From the NCBI RefSeq assembly GCF_039555335.1, contig NC_092647.1:17517993-17581992 (forward strand): DNA of 64,000 bases. Reading direction: 5' to 3'. The notes beneath the pieces are model-generated. The model had not been told where the DNA came from. It worked only from the letters and a program-made list of their open reading frames with translations, and did not search any database. The position numbers were made by a program, and so were the translations under genes. This DNA comes from Amphiura filiformis. Taxonomy: Eukaryota > Echinodermata > Ophiuroidea > Amphilepidida > Amphiuridae. Below are positions 8,601 to 18,160 of the stretch, piece by piece. Positions within the stretch are counted from its first letter, which is position 1. Each line of letters begins with the position of its first letter.

Positions 8601-10460
8601 TGTTAAGTTGATATCACTTCAACTGCTGCTGTGTAACGAATCGGCACTCTTGATCACTTCACATTGACGTCATACGTTAAGTTGATATCACTTCAACTGC
8701 TGCTGTGTAACGAATCGGCACTCTTGATCACTTCACATTGACGTCACATGTTAAGTTGATATCACTTCAACTGCTGCTGTGTAACGAATCGGCACTCTTG
8801 ATCACTTCACATTGACGTCATACGTTAAGTTGATATCACTTCAATTGCTGCTGTGTAACGAATTGGCACTCTTGATCACATCGCATTGACGTCATACGTT
8901 AAGTTAATATCAGTTCAACTGCTGCTGTGTAACGAATCGGCACTCTTGATCACTTCACATTGACGTCACATGTTAAGTTGATATCACTTCAACTGCTGCT
9001 GTGTAACGAATCGGCACTCTTGATCACATCACATTGACGTCACACGTTAAGTTGATATCACTTCAACTGCTGCTGTGTAACGAATCGGCACTCTTGATCA
9101 CATCACATTAACGTCACACGTTCACGTGCTGCGTTCACGTTCACAATTCTAATCATGGGACGCATGATCACGCATGATCACGCATCTTTTAACTTGAAGG
9201 AGGGGAGGGGCTGGAGATAGGGTCGGGGTAATATTTGAACCGTATGTATTTGGCCCTTTTTTCTTTTTTGTTTTCTTTATGTTTGTTTCTTTGTTTGTTG
9301 TTGTTGTTGTTTTGCAAAAAGCTAATTAGAGGGCTGTTTATTTCTGTTCCAAATACAGAAAGCTAAATTTGAAAAGGATTACACATTTTCTTTTAATATA
9401 TTAATCAAAACTTGCCCTGCACGGTGGAGAAGGTTTGGGTACTGAGGACAATTGGGTGCAGGGACAGTGTAAATTCTTTTTATGCTTATGGCTAGCACAC
9501 AGAGCATTAATGTTCTAAACCCAGCAAACACAAAAACGTTTTTAAAACGTTTAAATAAGTTATATTTTGGGTTTTGGTTTAGGTAAAAACGTTTTAATAA
9601 CATTAAAATGTCGGGTTATGTAAAGGTCATGAAATCGTTTTAAAACGTTTTGTATGAAAACACACTACAACAATATTTTTTTAATGATTTCGAAATGTCA
9701 TTGAAACTATTTTTGCAAACATTTTTGGCCAAATATTTTGTCAACACTTAAATAACATTATGTTAAAATATTTGCACCCAGCAAACACAGAAATGTTCTT
9801 AAAAATTTTTTTACAACCCGTTTTAATAACATTTAAATGTCGGGTTATATAAAGGTCGTGAAAACATTTTAAAAACGTTATTGTAAATATTTTGGGCAAA
9901 CATTTTTTGCAAAATATTTTTCAACCACAAAATAACATTCTGTTTAGAATGATTTGTACCAAGTTTTCAAAAATGTTTTTGGAATGTTATAAAAACGTTT
10001 TTATACCCTTTATATAACCCGACATTTAAATGTTTTCTGTAAAACATTTGTGTATGCTGTGCAGTAAATTACCAACAAATGTTATTTAATGTTATGAAAA
10101 CGTTTTATACCATTAATGTACCCTTTATATAACCCGACATTTAAACGTTTTCTGACAAACTTTTATAACCTTTTGCGAATGATGTCGAAAACGTTTTGTG
10201 TTTGCTGGGAAATGAATGAGCGAAAATGAATGAATGAATTTACTTTCTTGCCTGTAACATGTTTAGAATAACGTTCTGAAATGGACATTTTCTTTCTGAT
10301 TATCCACACAGGAAGATCAAGTAATACACCAGGATTATGGACTCTCTGCAAATTCAAAGGAAAGGATACTGCATACCAGAAAACACCAGCGATTGATGAT
10401 GCTAAAGAACCTGGTGATTGCCCGGATGACACCAATAAAAACTCTGCTGTCCCTGTTTAG
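2515..10460 (+). CDS. SLC22-family organic ion/carnitine transporter, 3' part (five exons)
   Basis: Major facilitator transporter of the plasma membrane, of the organic cation/anion/carnitine (SLC22) type. Joining the five exons gives about 253 residues, the C-terminal half of a family usually near 540-570 residues. It starts with the post-loop segment [10 protein letters not shown], then TM7 (FYNW / [12 protein letters not shown]), TM8 ([15 protein letters not shown]), the DRFGRR loop typical of MFS proteins, TM9, TM10 ([20 protein letters not shown]), TM11 ([15 protein letters not shown]), TM12 and the family signature LPETLG followed by LPQTLDEGE. The cytoplasmic tail ends at TAG 10458-10460. 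Intron phases are 2, 1, 2 and 1 and every split codon rejoins correctly (W, P, R, R), with GT-AG borders. This argues for a working gene. The N-terminal six helices are not seen. The substrate cannot be predicted from this half. The introns carry several transposons and a CRE-bearing minisatellite. Confidence 0.9.
2601..2992 (+). other. SLC22 intron, 392 bp
   Basis: GTAAGC donor, TTTTAACAG acceptor. An ORF at 2756-2980 inside it has no family resemblance and is not part of the spliced frame. Confidence 0.8.
2993..3201 (+). CDS. SLC22 exon (TM7-TM9, DRFGRR loop)
   Basis: The acceptor TTTTAACAG precedes 2993 and the donor C|GTAAGA follows 3201. The first base completes the Trp codon. It encodes [22 protein letters not shown]8 with [10 protein letters not shown], the MFS motif DRFGRR and TM9 ([12 protein letters not shown]). 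It ends in phase 1. Reading on past 3201 gives a low-complexity basic and proline-rich tail, which confirms the splice site. Confidence 0.92.
3202..4965 (+). other. SLC22 intron, 1764 bp
   Basis: Begins with a C-rich tract (about 3225-3250) and a poly-T tract near 3450. It holds the TTAA-flanked short inverted-repeat element at 4014-4372. No coding sequence was seen in it. Confidence 0.75.
4014..4372. mobile_element. piggyBac-like MITE (TTAA target duplication)
   Basis: The ends are near-perfect inverted repeats: GGGGGTACTACACCCC after TTAA (4014-4017) on the left, and GGGGTGTAGTACCCCC before TTAA (4369-4372) on the right. Inner arms also pair, for example the GGGGCAAGGACTACAACTAC stretch at about 4111 with its complement near 4255-4275. 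It is about 350 bp and has no coding capacity. TTAA duplications with short inverted termini are typical of piggyBac-type non-autonomous elements; the transposase family is inference. A second, interrupted copy is at 62169-63514. Confidence 0.85.
4966..5074 (+). CDS. SLC22 exon (TM10)
   Basis: The acceptor is GACTATTTAG and the donor TCAG|GTATGT. It is phase 1 in (C|CA = Pro) and phase 2 out (AG|G = Arg). It encodes [20 protein letters not shown] and [14 protein letters not shown], the conserved SLC22 TM10 segment with the glutamate of the GELFPT motif. Confidence 0.92.
5836..6822 (+). repeat. Diverged single copy of satellite module A, interrupted
   Basis: The left part (about 5841-6075) contains AATAAATTTCCCTATACTTT, CTACCTTACGAAGCGA, AAAGTGATGTTTTCCTGA and ATTGGTGACCATT, all in the same order as module A of the 21.4-61.7 kb array. 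The right part (about 6655-6822) contains AGATGCTTAGATTCAAGCCT, ACCTGGCACA and AAAATCTGC, also in order. The two parts flank a foldback transposon. Divergence is clearly higher than between array copies, so this is an older dispersed relative. Confidence 0.85.
6079..6643. mobile_element. Foldback (MITE-like) element inside the module-A relic
   Basis: Long imperfect inverted arms: left CGAAAAATACAG, then GCCAAATGAAACGTAGCT; right AGCTATGTTTCATTTGGC, then CTGTATTTTTC. Inner arms also pair (CCAAAAACATGCAT with ATGTTTTTGG). About 565 bp and non-coding. It sits exactly where homology to module A breaks. The exact ends are uncertain by about 10 bp. Confidence 0.75.
6969..7177 (+). CDS. SLC22 exon (TM11-TM12, PETLG signature)
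   Basis: The acceptor is TTGTTACAG and the donor CTA|GTAAGT. The first base completes Arg. It encodes [23 protein letters not shown]12 and [20 protein letters not shown], the usual end of the SLC22 transmembrane domain. It ends in phase 1 and joins to the final exon. Confidence 0.93.
7390..9124 (+). repeat. 74-bp minisatellite, ~24 units, CRE octamer in 23
   Basis: The unit includes CACATTGACGTCATACGTTA, GATATCACTTCAACTGCTGC and TGTGTAACGAATCGGCACTC. Periods are 74 bp, except one 70-bp unit near 8160 that has lost four bases. The perfect palindrome TGACGTCA is at about 7410 and then every 74 bp to 9034; the last unit (about 9108) has TAACGTCA. Variant positions (CATACG/CACATG, AACTGCTG/AATTGCTG, AATCGG/AATTGG, ATCAC/TTCAC) alternate in places and suggest dimer blocks. 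It lies in the last intron of the transporter. Confidence 0.95.
9125..9519 (+). other. Intron sequence between two repeats
   Basis: Starts with short CACGTTCACG and ACGCATGATC repeats (about 9115-9187), then a G-rich stretch and a TTG microsatellite-like run near 9295-9312. No gene seen. Confidence 0.5.
9520..10209. mobile_element. Terminal-inverted-repeat element rich in AACGTTTT
   Basis: The left end CCCAGCAAACACAAAAACGT (9520) is mirrored at the right by ACGTTTTGTGTTTGCTGGG ending at 10209. Internally CAGCAAACACAGAAATGTT recurs at about 9780, with repeated TTTAAATGTCGGGTTATATA and its complement TATATAACCCGACATTTAAA, so the element is itself built of nested inverted pieces. 690 bp, non-coding. 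A related piece is at 18420-18915. Confidence 0.8.
10312..10460 (+). CDS. SLC22 terminal exon (cytoplasmic tail and stop)
   Basis: The acceptor is TATCCACACAG. Phase 1 joining gives A|GA = Arg, then [19 protein letters not shown] and on to NSAVPV, with TAG at 10458-10460. It is open and in frame throughout, which is unlikely by chance in this AT-rich DNA. The WTLCKFK wording resembles SLC22 tails. Confidence 0.88.
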
Positions 10461-10750
10461 AGTATTGCAAAATTTTATTTTCAACTTTCCAATCCTGTTT
10501 ATTCCTTATAGTTAAAGAATTCTTGGATGTCCTGTATGTGAACAGAATTGTTTTAGTATCAACAGAATTGTTTTTTTTATCTCAAAATGCGTTCAAAAAC
10601 TGGAATGAAGCTATATAGAGACACCATCATTTCTTGAAATCAAACCTCAGCCTATGTTTTCTGAACGGTTTCAACAGTAGTCTTTCGGTGGTGCAGAAGA
10701 CGTCAATAATATCAAATAAACCTATGAAAAGGTTCTTCAAGACGTGTACA
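10461..10750 (+). other. Probable 3' UTR of the transporter
   Basis: AT-rich sequence directly after the stop codon. It contains the AATAAA at 10715-10720. The true cleavage site is not determined. Confidence 0.5.
10715..10720 (+). promoter_or_regulatory. Candidate polyadenylation signal
   Basis: A canonical AATAAA about 255 bp after the transporter stop codon. If it is used, the foldback element that starts at 10751 would fall at or just past the transcript end. Confidence 0.45.
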
Positions 10751-11179
10751 GTAGGCCTACTCATTAACCAAAGTTCTTGATATCTGATCCAGAAATTTGC
10801 ACTTACTTTATGTACGTTTCAGCAACACTGTTACCTTTGTCAACACTTGGTAATGAGTGGTTCCTACTGGCACCCGGCGATAGATGTATCTCCAGAGTAG
10901 GTCTTGGTGTTGCCAGTTGATTTTCCATCTGGGGATTTTCTTGAACCCAGTTCTAGAAACTCATCGAAAATGTGTGAGAGTTGATACTGTAAAATCCCCA
11001 GATGGAAAGTCAACTGGCAACACCAAGACCTACGCTGGAGATACATCTAGCGTCGGTTGCCAGTAGGAATCACTCATCATCAAGTGTTAACAAAGGCAAC
11101 AGTGTTGCTGAAACGTACACAAAGTAAGTTCAATTTCTGGATCAGATATCAAGAACTTTGGTCAATGAGTTTACTCTAC
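10751..11179. repeat. Long foldback repeat, ~190-bp arms
   Basis: The left arm (about 10751-10939) and right arm (about 10991-11179) are reverse complements with few mismatches, separated by ~50 bp. Matching stretches include CCAAAGTTCTTGATATCTGA, TACGTTTCAGCAACACTGTT and GGTCTTGGTGTTGCCAGTTGA less its last base. The short ORFs on both strands within it (PDGKSTGNTKTY in each) are mirror images of one another and not genes. Confidence 0.9.
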
Positions 11180-11868
11180 CGATCCTGTGGGTGGTGGCTC
11201 TGCAGTGGTGGCACCAGGCACCAGGATTATTTTCCTCATTTCATTATAAAATTTTTGTAAGGTAATTTGAAGTATAGGTATTGCTTTATCATAATCTCGT
11301 GTATGTATAGATGTTGATATAGTTGGGGTGCAGGGGTGGATCCTTATTGGTCAATTTAGGGAAGTTGAGAAACTGAAATAGGCTGATTTTGCAGCTCATT
11401 GTCGCAGGGGCGGGCGCCCCTCCGCATCCCTGCATTTGTCTCTGGGTGTAGATATGGTGATGGTTGGTAATGTATGTTATATGCAGTGCGTATTATTATT
11501 ATAGTAGTAACAGATTTAGTATAATATCGTCGCTGTGCGGGAACAACCTCATAATGTAATTGCAAAGGTCAAATGCAAAACCTCATTTACAAAAACCTCG
11601 CATGTAAAAGAAAACTATATAACTATAGAACACTTTTAAGACTCTGTAAAATAACCAAATGTGTTTTTTATGTAAATTCTGTTAATTTTGAACGTAACAT
11701 GACAAATCGTTATGAGGTTTATGTAACTGGGCCCCACTTGCTACATGAGGCTTAGCCTGTGACTTTTGTAATTTTCCCGCCGAACGACGATATCAGTGGT
11801 AGAAATCGTAAACAGAGCGCAAGACTATCGTAAGCAAGTGAATATTACATAATGCTTCTGTTTTACGA
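11180..11868. other. Non-genic stretch
   Basis: No coding or RNA feature recognised. The ORFs here are short and lack family character. Confidence 0.5.
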
Positions 11869-12570
11869 ACACGTTCATCTACCAAAGATTTTTCAGAAAG
11901 TTCTATATTATTATTGTTGCAAATATAGAGTTATGGTGATTTGTTTGTGTTGATGAAATTTAGATGTTATAAGTGAATATATTTTGCTGTGAGTACAAGG
12001 CAAGTGCCTTTTACGATGGTCTTGCACTGGACACTAGTTTGTGTTCATTGCAAGATCATCGTAAGTGCTGCTCTTGCTATGGTCTTACACGCAACCCTCA
12101 TTTTTCCTTTAGCTCAAGACCATCGTAAGTGGCACTTACGATGGTCTTGCACCATAGTTTGTGTTCAGTGTAAGATCATCGTAAGTGCTGCTCCTACGAT
12201 GGTCTAACAAACAATCCTCATTTTTCGTTAAGCAGAAGACCATTGTAAGTGTCACTTACGATACACGTTCATCTACCAAAGATTTTATTGTTTTATTTTA
12301 ATATTCAGAAAGTTCTATATTATTATTGTTGCAAATATAGAGTTATTGTGATTTGTTTGTGTTGATGAAATTTAAATGTGTGAATGTATTTTGCTGTGAG
12401 TGCAAGGCCATCGTAATTCGTAAGTGCCTTTTACGATGGTCTTGCACTGGACCATAGTTTGTGTTCAGTGTAAGATCATCGTAAGTGCTGCTCCTACGAT
12501 GGTCTAACAAACAACCCTCATTTTTCGTTAAGCAGAAGACCATTGTAAGTACCACTTACGATAGTCTTCT
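11869..12570 (+). repeat. ~394-bp direct duplication with CATCGTAAGTG palindromes
   Basis: ACACGTTCATCTACCAAAGA begins at 11869 and again at 12263. Both copies continue through AGAAAGTTCTATATTATTAT and GATTTGTTTGTGTTGATGAA. Each then carries units of about 127 bp with TTACGATGGTC and GACCATCGTAA; the first copy has two such units, the second one. At 12118-12146 the arm GACCATCGTAAGTG and its exact complement flank a single G. Confidence 0.85.
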
Positions 12571-13097
12571 AGCACTCAACAAAATGAAATCAAAACTAAC
12601 ATACGCACTTACGATATCTTATTTCATTAACTTACAATTAATTATGCAATTCAGATTCCAAAATTCGTCAAAAACAATGTAATTTACGATGGTATTTCAC
12701 ATAATTGTGCAATGCTTACAGTATTAAATACCAAATAACGTACGAGCTCTATGCAACAATTTTAAAGCTGACTTGTTCATGTTTTATTTGAAAGCTTTCT
12801 ATGAAATCATAATATTTTAGGCTAGTGAATTTATGATACATGTACATTATAATCATTACAAAAGAACGACAGACTTCTTCTGGCTCGGATTCACTAGGAT
12901 CTACAATAAGCTCATTTATCAGGGCACAGTTCTCTACCCCAATACATTTCCAAATTCATTGAATGACCTTTGAAAATGTGGGCACAATAACTCATACGCT
13001 GCAACTTGAGGTCAAATTTTACACTATGATTTGTGCATGAACTTGGAAAAAATCCCAGTTTTAAACCTAAATCATTTTTGGTTAATTTATTGTTTAA
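12571..13097. other. Non-genic stretch
   Basis: AT-rich; no gene, RNA or repeat recognised. Confidence 0.45.
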
Positions 13098-13475
13098 TAG
13101 ATGCACTATCTAATCCTACACATTATGACACCCCATTGAATCCAATGTTACCTCAAGAGGTAAAGTTACAGACATTTGATTATAGGCGAAAAGTGACAAA
13201 CTGGCCTATACAAGGTGAAAAGATTATAGCAAGCGCAACAAAGAGACAACATAGTTTCTTCAGTCAAGCTTTAATTTATTTATCAGTTCTTTCTTCTCTG
13301 TACTTTTCACAACTTTAATTTAATTTTCAATTCTTTTGTTTCAGTTTTCTTTTGTTCCTTTTGTTTTAAATTTAAATAAAAAAGGTGCGCATAAATTAGC
13401 CATCCATCACTCTGAAACCAGAATGAATTGGATTCAATGGGGTGTCATAATGTGCAGGATTAGATATTGCATCTA
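13098..13475. mobile_element. MITE with 49-bp terminal inverted repeats
   Basis: The left arm 13098-13146 starts TAGATGCACTATCTAATCC; the right arm 13427-13475 ends GGATTAGATATTGCATCTA. The arms match over 49 bp with two mismatches. TA at both borders suggests a TA target duplication (Tc1/mariner-like, inference). The 378-bp body has no coding capacity; the ORF at 13031-13318 runs into it by chance. Confidence 0.88.
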
Positions 13476-13734
13476 TTAGAAAGTAAATTTACCCAAATAT
13501 GATTCCAAGTGTAAGGATACTTTTTGGCGCAGTATAGATTCAATATGGGAAAACGTACTGCAGCCCGGAGGGGGAGGGGCACATCATAGCATATTTTGTA
13601 CGTCATTCAACAGTTACTGTGATGTTATTAAATGGTCAATCTGCACTGCCAATACCACCAACAAATGTTTGTTTTCAGTTTGGACTAGAATGGGGGCTGG
13701 GTGGTCTCTTAAAGGAATAGTCATACTGTACACT
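13476..13734. other. Non-genic stretch
   Basis: No feature recognised. Confidence 0.4.
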
Positions 13735-14314
13735 CATATGCGACCGTCCACGACGACACGCTCGTAAAGTCGGACCCTGGTCAAATTTGCTTTCTTCCGT
13801 GTTTAGAAAATATATATTATCATAAGCTTTACAATGATATATCATTTGACTTCAGACGATATCCAGAAGTGGAGTTATGGCTTGTTAAACTTTGCTCCTT
13901 CAGTAAAAGGGTACATTATTTTGGTGCTACATTATTTCTCTTTTTCTACATTGCTGGTATTAAATATCAAATGGTCATAATTGGCGGTCACTTCAAATCA
14001 TCCCCAAGTCAATGAGGTCCAGGAATGTCCTCTCATTGTTAATTGTTGGTTAACCCACCACTTGAACAGGATTGAGCCAAAGCAAACAAAGACTAAAGTT
14101 ATTTGCTAATTCTATACATAAGTATAAGCTTATTATTCTCTTCAATAATATGATTAAAGATTGGTGTTTGACTGGACTAAAATGAGAAACTTGTAGGACA
14201 AACATTAGGTACATGTACATTATGAATACAAACTTTATGCACATTTTCCACTGCAATTCGAAATACAATTTGCCGACTTTACGAGCGGTTTGAGATGGAT
14301 GGTCACATATATGG
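13735..14314. repeat. Diverged inverted-repeat element
   Basis: The left end CATATGCGACCGTCCACGAC … CGCTCGTAAAGTCGG (13735-13773) is mirrored by CCGACTTTACGAGCGG … GGATGGTCACATATATG at 14273-14314. Arms of about 40 bp, body about 580 bp, non-coding. Probably an old MITE. Confidence 0.65.
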
Positions 14315-14652
14315 GGCAATTTGACTAAAATTGGGCACATTCATAACAAAAAGTGGAATTTCAAAAATATATCTTGAATGAGGGCAGAGGGGAAGTTTCC
14401 CTCCCACTGTATACAATAATATCATGTGTTTACAATCACTTTAGAATGGGATATTACTCCTGTAGAATAAAGGGTTTCACATTACTTCATACCATTTAAT
14501 TTTTCAATACATCTGTTTATTATACAGTAACACAGAAATAATAATAACCATGATGTTTTTCCTTTCAGGTGGATTCTTGTAACAATATTTTATTAAACAA
14601 TCACTATGAAGTGTTGCACAATAATTCATTCGGAGTATAAGACATTATACAG

Positions 14653-15173
14653 CCCACAACTTATATGTTCCCCCAAATACTTTTTAAAATAAGTCGAAAA
14701 TTATTTTACGAAATATAAAATGTAAAAAGATATGTATAGCCCTATTTGTTTTACACCTGTGAACCAAATTATAGCGTCACATGCACACATCATTGCGTTC
14801 AGTCACAATGGTTAATTGGGTAAGAAAACAGACCGTTTTAAAAGTTGCACCTGAGTCCATAGCAGTCAGGTTTTATTTAACAAACACATTCAAAAGGCCT
14901 GGCTTACTGTTTCAATTTCAGGCCTGGCTTACTGTATTGTTTGGGATCTGACTCATATGCACTCAGATACCACTTTTAACACTGTTTAAAACGGTCCCTT
15001 TTTTACATAATGAACCATTGTAACTGAACGAAATGACGTGTGACGCTCTATTTTGGTCCATATGTGTACAACAAATAAGGGTACTTATACCTTTTTACAC
15101 GTTTGCATTTTGTCAAATCTTTTTCGATTTATTTTAAAAAGTATTTAGCGGGGGAACTTATAAGTTGTGAACC
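14653..15173. repeat. Foldback element, ~520 bp
   Basis: The left arm (14653-14870) and right arm (14948-15173) pair over most of their length: CCACAACTTATA with TATAAGTTGTG, AATACTTTTTAAAATAA with TTATTTTAAAAAGTATTT, TAGCGTCACA with TGTGACGCT, and CAGTCACAATGGTT with AACCATTGTAACTG. A small direct repeat, AGGCCTGGCTTACTGT (about 14897 and 14922), sits in the loop. Non-coding. Confidence 0.85.
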
Positions 15174-16649
15174 CTATATCAATAGTTGGCTAATTTTAAG
15201 ATGAAAAACAAAAGTTTTCAGTTAAATTTAGTTAATAGAAATTCAATGCACACACAATAATACCGGCAACATAAAGAGAGCCTACTTTCATCAAAAGAAA
15301 CAAGGAATTTTACCCTTTGAGCGATTGTTATTTACGAATAATTATATGTTTATACACGTACATCTGGTGACTTACGCCATTATATATCTTTGAATCAGAT
15401 CTGTTACATCCGGGCACAGTGTCATCGCCCCGATATCTTCATGGCAGAAATCGCCATGGTAGGTTGAATCCACCGCCACGCATGGCCATTTTGTTCCGAC
15501 CTGTTTAATATTTTTGAGACGCATAATGGGCCGAAGGACACCTGACTAAGGCTACTGACAATAGCCCGGTGAGTGACGGTAACTGACCTCGCTAGTGTGT
15601 GAGTGACCATGGTACGCCATATGTCATCTGCTTTTAGACTACCTCTACGATTGGCCTATACACTGCGCTATATAGTCGGCACATAAAATTAGAATTATTG
15701 TCAGTTTTTGAGTTCAAGACGCAAGCTTCTTTCTCAAGACGCTAGCTAACGACTATCATATCTATTCAAAACATATATTCAAGTGCAAGGAACCACATCT
15801 GGCTTCTTTAGACGAAATCATTTACGGGAGATATTCATCATTTTCCACCCCGGTATCCAACAATTTTCGTCTCATATCAAACTCGAGCTACACCACATTT
15901 CGCCATAATTCATTCTAGAAACGCTTGCTGTTAGAATAAGAACAATTTTAATGCTAAATTATTGCACATTCTAGGGAAGCGTGGTTACCGTTTTGAAATA
16001 ACCGAGTGAGAGGGTTTTCAGGAAAATATTTTTCCTGTCAAAACTGAAGCATCCTCTGTATAAAAGAAAATATGAATATTAACTGCACATCATATATAAC
16101 GATTCGTGATACCCAATTGTGGCACATTTGAGGTCGTTTATGAGACAGAGAATTTTATTTCAATTTTATATACGCCAAAATATTTTTTTAATTGAGCAAG
16201 AATAAGGATAGAAAAAACGTTGCAAATTCTATGTATAAATAACATTAGACCCGGCAAAAGATTACTGTTTCGTTTTTATGGTAATCTAATCTTTTATTTC
16301 CCGAAGAAACATTTGGGGTCTAAAATGGATTTTTTATGTAATTGATAAAAACATCGAACGTGTATACAAGTAAAATGGTAGGTTCCTCTATAGTATTTTA
16401 CTGACCATGGAAATGTACTGACACCGTGCGAGCACATGTCAAATCGATATAATGTATTGTCCATATAGACGCGCATTTATCATGTTTTTTTGGCGGATTA
16501 ACAACAATTGAGCGCTATTAATACACATTAATGTTTTTAGGAAATAAAATTCCAAAATATGGTACGTTTTCTGCTTTTGCTTGTCACGTGGTAGGCCTAT
16601 ATTGAAGTTGCGATTATATCTTCAAATAAGTTTCAAATGGATTCCATCA
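15174..16649. other. Non-genic stretch, 1.5 kb
   Basis: The only ORFs are short and without family character. No inverted repeat or tandem repeat stands out. Probably intergenic. Confidence 0.45.
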
Positions 16650-16740
16650 AGACAAGTGGCCGAGTGGTCTAAGGCGCTAGGCTCATAGAGCATATCCAAA
16701 GCGGCGTGGTGCGCCGTGAGTTCGAACCCCGCCTCTGCCA
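16650..16740 (+). pseudogene. tRNA-Leu-like sequence, probably a pseudogene
   Basis: The internal pol III promoter boxes are intact: A box TGGCCGAGTGGTCTAAGGC and B box AGTTCGAACCCC. The long variable arm GGCGTGGTGCGCC makes it class II (Leu/Ser type), and the GGTCTAAGGCGCTAG wording fits Leu. The 3' end is CTCTGCCA. But the 5' acceptor strand (AGACAAG) pairs poorly with CTCTGCC, and the anticodon stem CTAGG has no clean partner, so the anticodon cannot be assigned. A small intron or a tRNA-derived SINE head are alternatives. Confidence 0.7.
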
Positions 16741-17549
16741 AACTTTAATAGAAGTAAAATTAAAATTAAATTTTAACTTTTTTTAAATTTCAAATTGGGG
16801 AAATGTGTCTGGGAAAATTTATGTATGGCGTGGAGTGGTGTGAACTCGAGCATAGTACATTCACGTGTATCGATCCCGGGTATTGATTTTAGTATCTCTG
16901 ATGCACCAAGTAATTATTAGCCAGGCGATGTCGGTGCGCCGGGGTTACAGGAGACTGATAAAAAAATTGAAGGTCACTAAATGAGTGACCCTATCACCAC
17001 ATCAAGCCTCATCACCCATCAATAGGGAGATTTGGCACCTGGAGAAAATTCATATTTTTTTCTCGTACCTCAAATTTGTTAGCGCGAGATTAGTTTCCTT
17101 AAATATGGAATAAACATAAAAGTTCTATGGTAATCCCTCAATGATGATGTACCACCCCAAAATGATTAGATACATCTTTTACTTCTAATATCCAAACCAC
17201 TGCAGCAATGTAACCTAAAACGTGGAATCAGATTCTTTTGCTGACAGGCCACCATGTAAGTTAGAAAACACCGTATAAAAATCTGGCTACTCCTCTTTAA
17301 GGGATCTGGAATGAGCATTTTGAGCGTTTCGACAGTATTTTTTTATGGGACATGAGAGCACAACAGACATATCAAATTGCATTCTGAATACGAAGAATGT
17401 CTTTCTGATATCAAATAATTTTCATTTTTTGAAATTCACGATTAAATACAGATTTTATGACAAATTATTAAAATTTGATATTTTTCACATTTTTGATATA
17501 TAACAGTCCTCGAAGTAAATTTTATAAATCTGTGTTTATATTTCGATTC
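16741..17549. other. Non-genic stretch
   Basis: AT-rich with a small palindrome near 16972-16990 (GGTCACT…AGTGACC). No gene seen. Confidence 0.4.
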
Positions 17550-18022
17550 CTTGAAACTAAATTTTTTGGGTAGTTTAACTCATAAACCAAACATAACTAA
17601 ATAAAAAAATGTAGTAGCTAAATATAACTAAATAATTGGTGTGGTTAATGAATAAATTAGCAATCACACACTATTTGAATTTTGACAATTGACCGGTCCG
17701 TTTTTGAAATAAAAGAATTTTACGAAACTACCTCATTTTCAATCCGTTCCACGGAGTCAAATATCTATCAATGGCAATAGACACCTCATGCGCTGATGAT
17801 GTGCAGTCATTAGCACTCCGAATATAGATCATCGATTGATATTTGAAGAGAGTTTCGTAAAATTCTTATATTTCAAGAACTGTGTGGTCAATTGTCAAAA
17901 TTCAAAAAGTATGTGATAGCTGATTTATTCCTCAACCACACCAATTATTTAGTTATGTTTAGTTATGGCGTTAAAATACCCAAACAAGTTTTCGACGATC
18001 CAGCTCTTTCAGGGACACCCTG
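17550..18022. mobile_element. Inverted-repeat element ending GGGACACCCTG|TA
   Basis: Left arm: GAATTTTGACAATTGACC and AAAGAATTTTACGAAACT. Right arm: AGTTTCGTAAAATTCTT and GGTCAATTGTCAAAATTC. The outer parts also pair (AACATAACTAAAT with ATTTAGTTATGTT). The right terminus GGGACACCCTG next to TA matches the end of the element at 62248-63284. The matching left terminus is missing, so this copy is truncated on the left. Confidence 0.75.
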
Positions 18023-18160
18023 TACATGCTAATTTGTAACAAGTAAACATATTTTAAATAATATATGAATAGAAAAGAAACAGGATGTAAATTCTGACAC
18101 CAGACAGCCATGAAATTCTTTTGATGAAAGCAGGTAGGTCTTATATCTATATCCGGTACC

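Larger units (their letters stand above)
7178..10311 (+). other. SLC22 last intron, 3134 bp
   Basis: GTAAGT donor and CTGATTATCCACACAG acceptor. It is nearly filled by the 74-bp minisatellite (7390-9124) and a terminal-inverted-repeat element (9520-10209). The ORFs on either strand (for example 9379-9603) are chance reads through repeats. Confidence 0.8.

Noticed and set aside
7390..9124. Regular repeats as a CRISPR array
   Set aside because: Units are contiguous 74-bp tandem copies with no unique spacers, in a eukaryotic intron.
10864..11066. Two similar 60-residue ORFs on opposite strands
   Set aside because: They are the two arms of one inverted repeat read on both strands, not two related genes.
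13031..13318. 95-codon ORF
   Set aside because: It enters a MITE through its terminal repeat and has no protein-family character.
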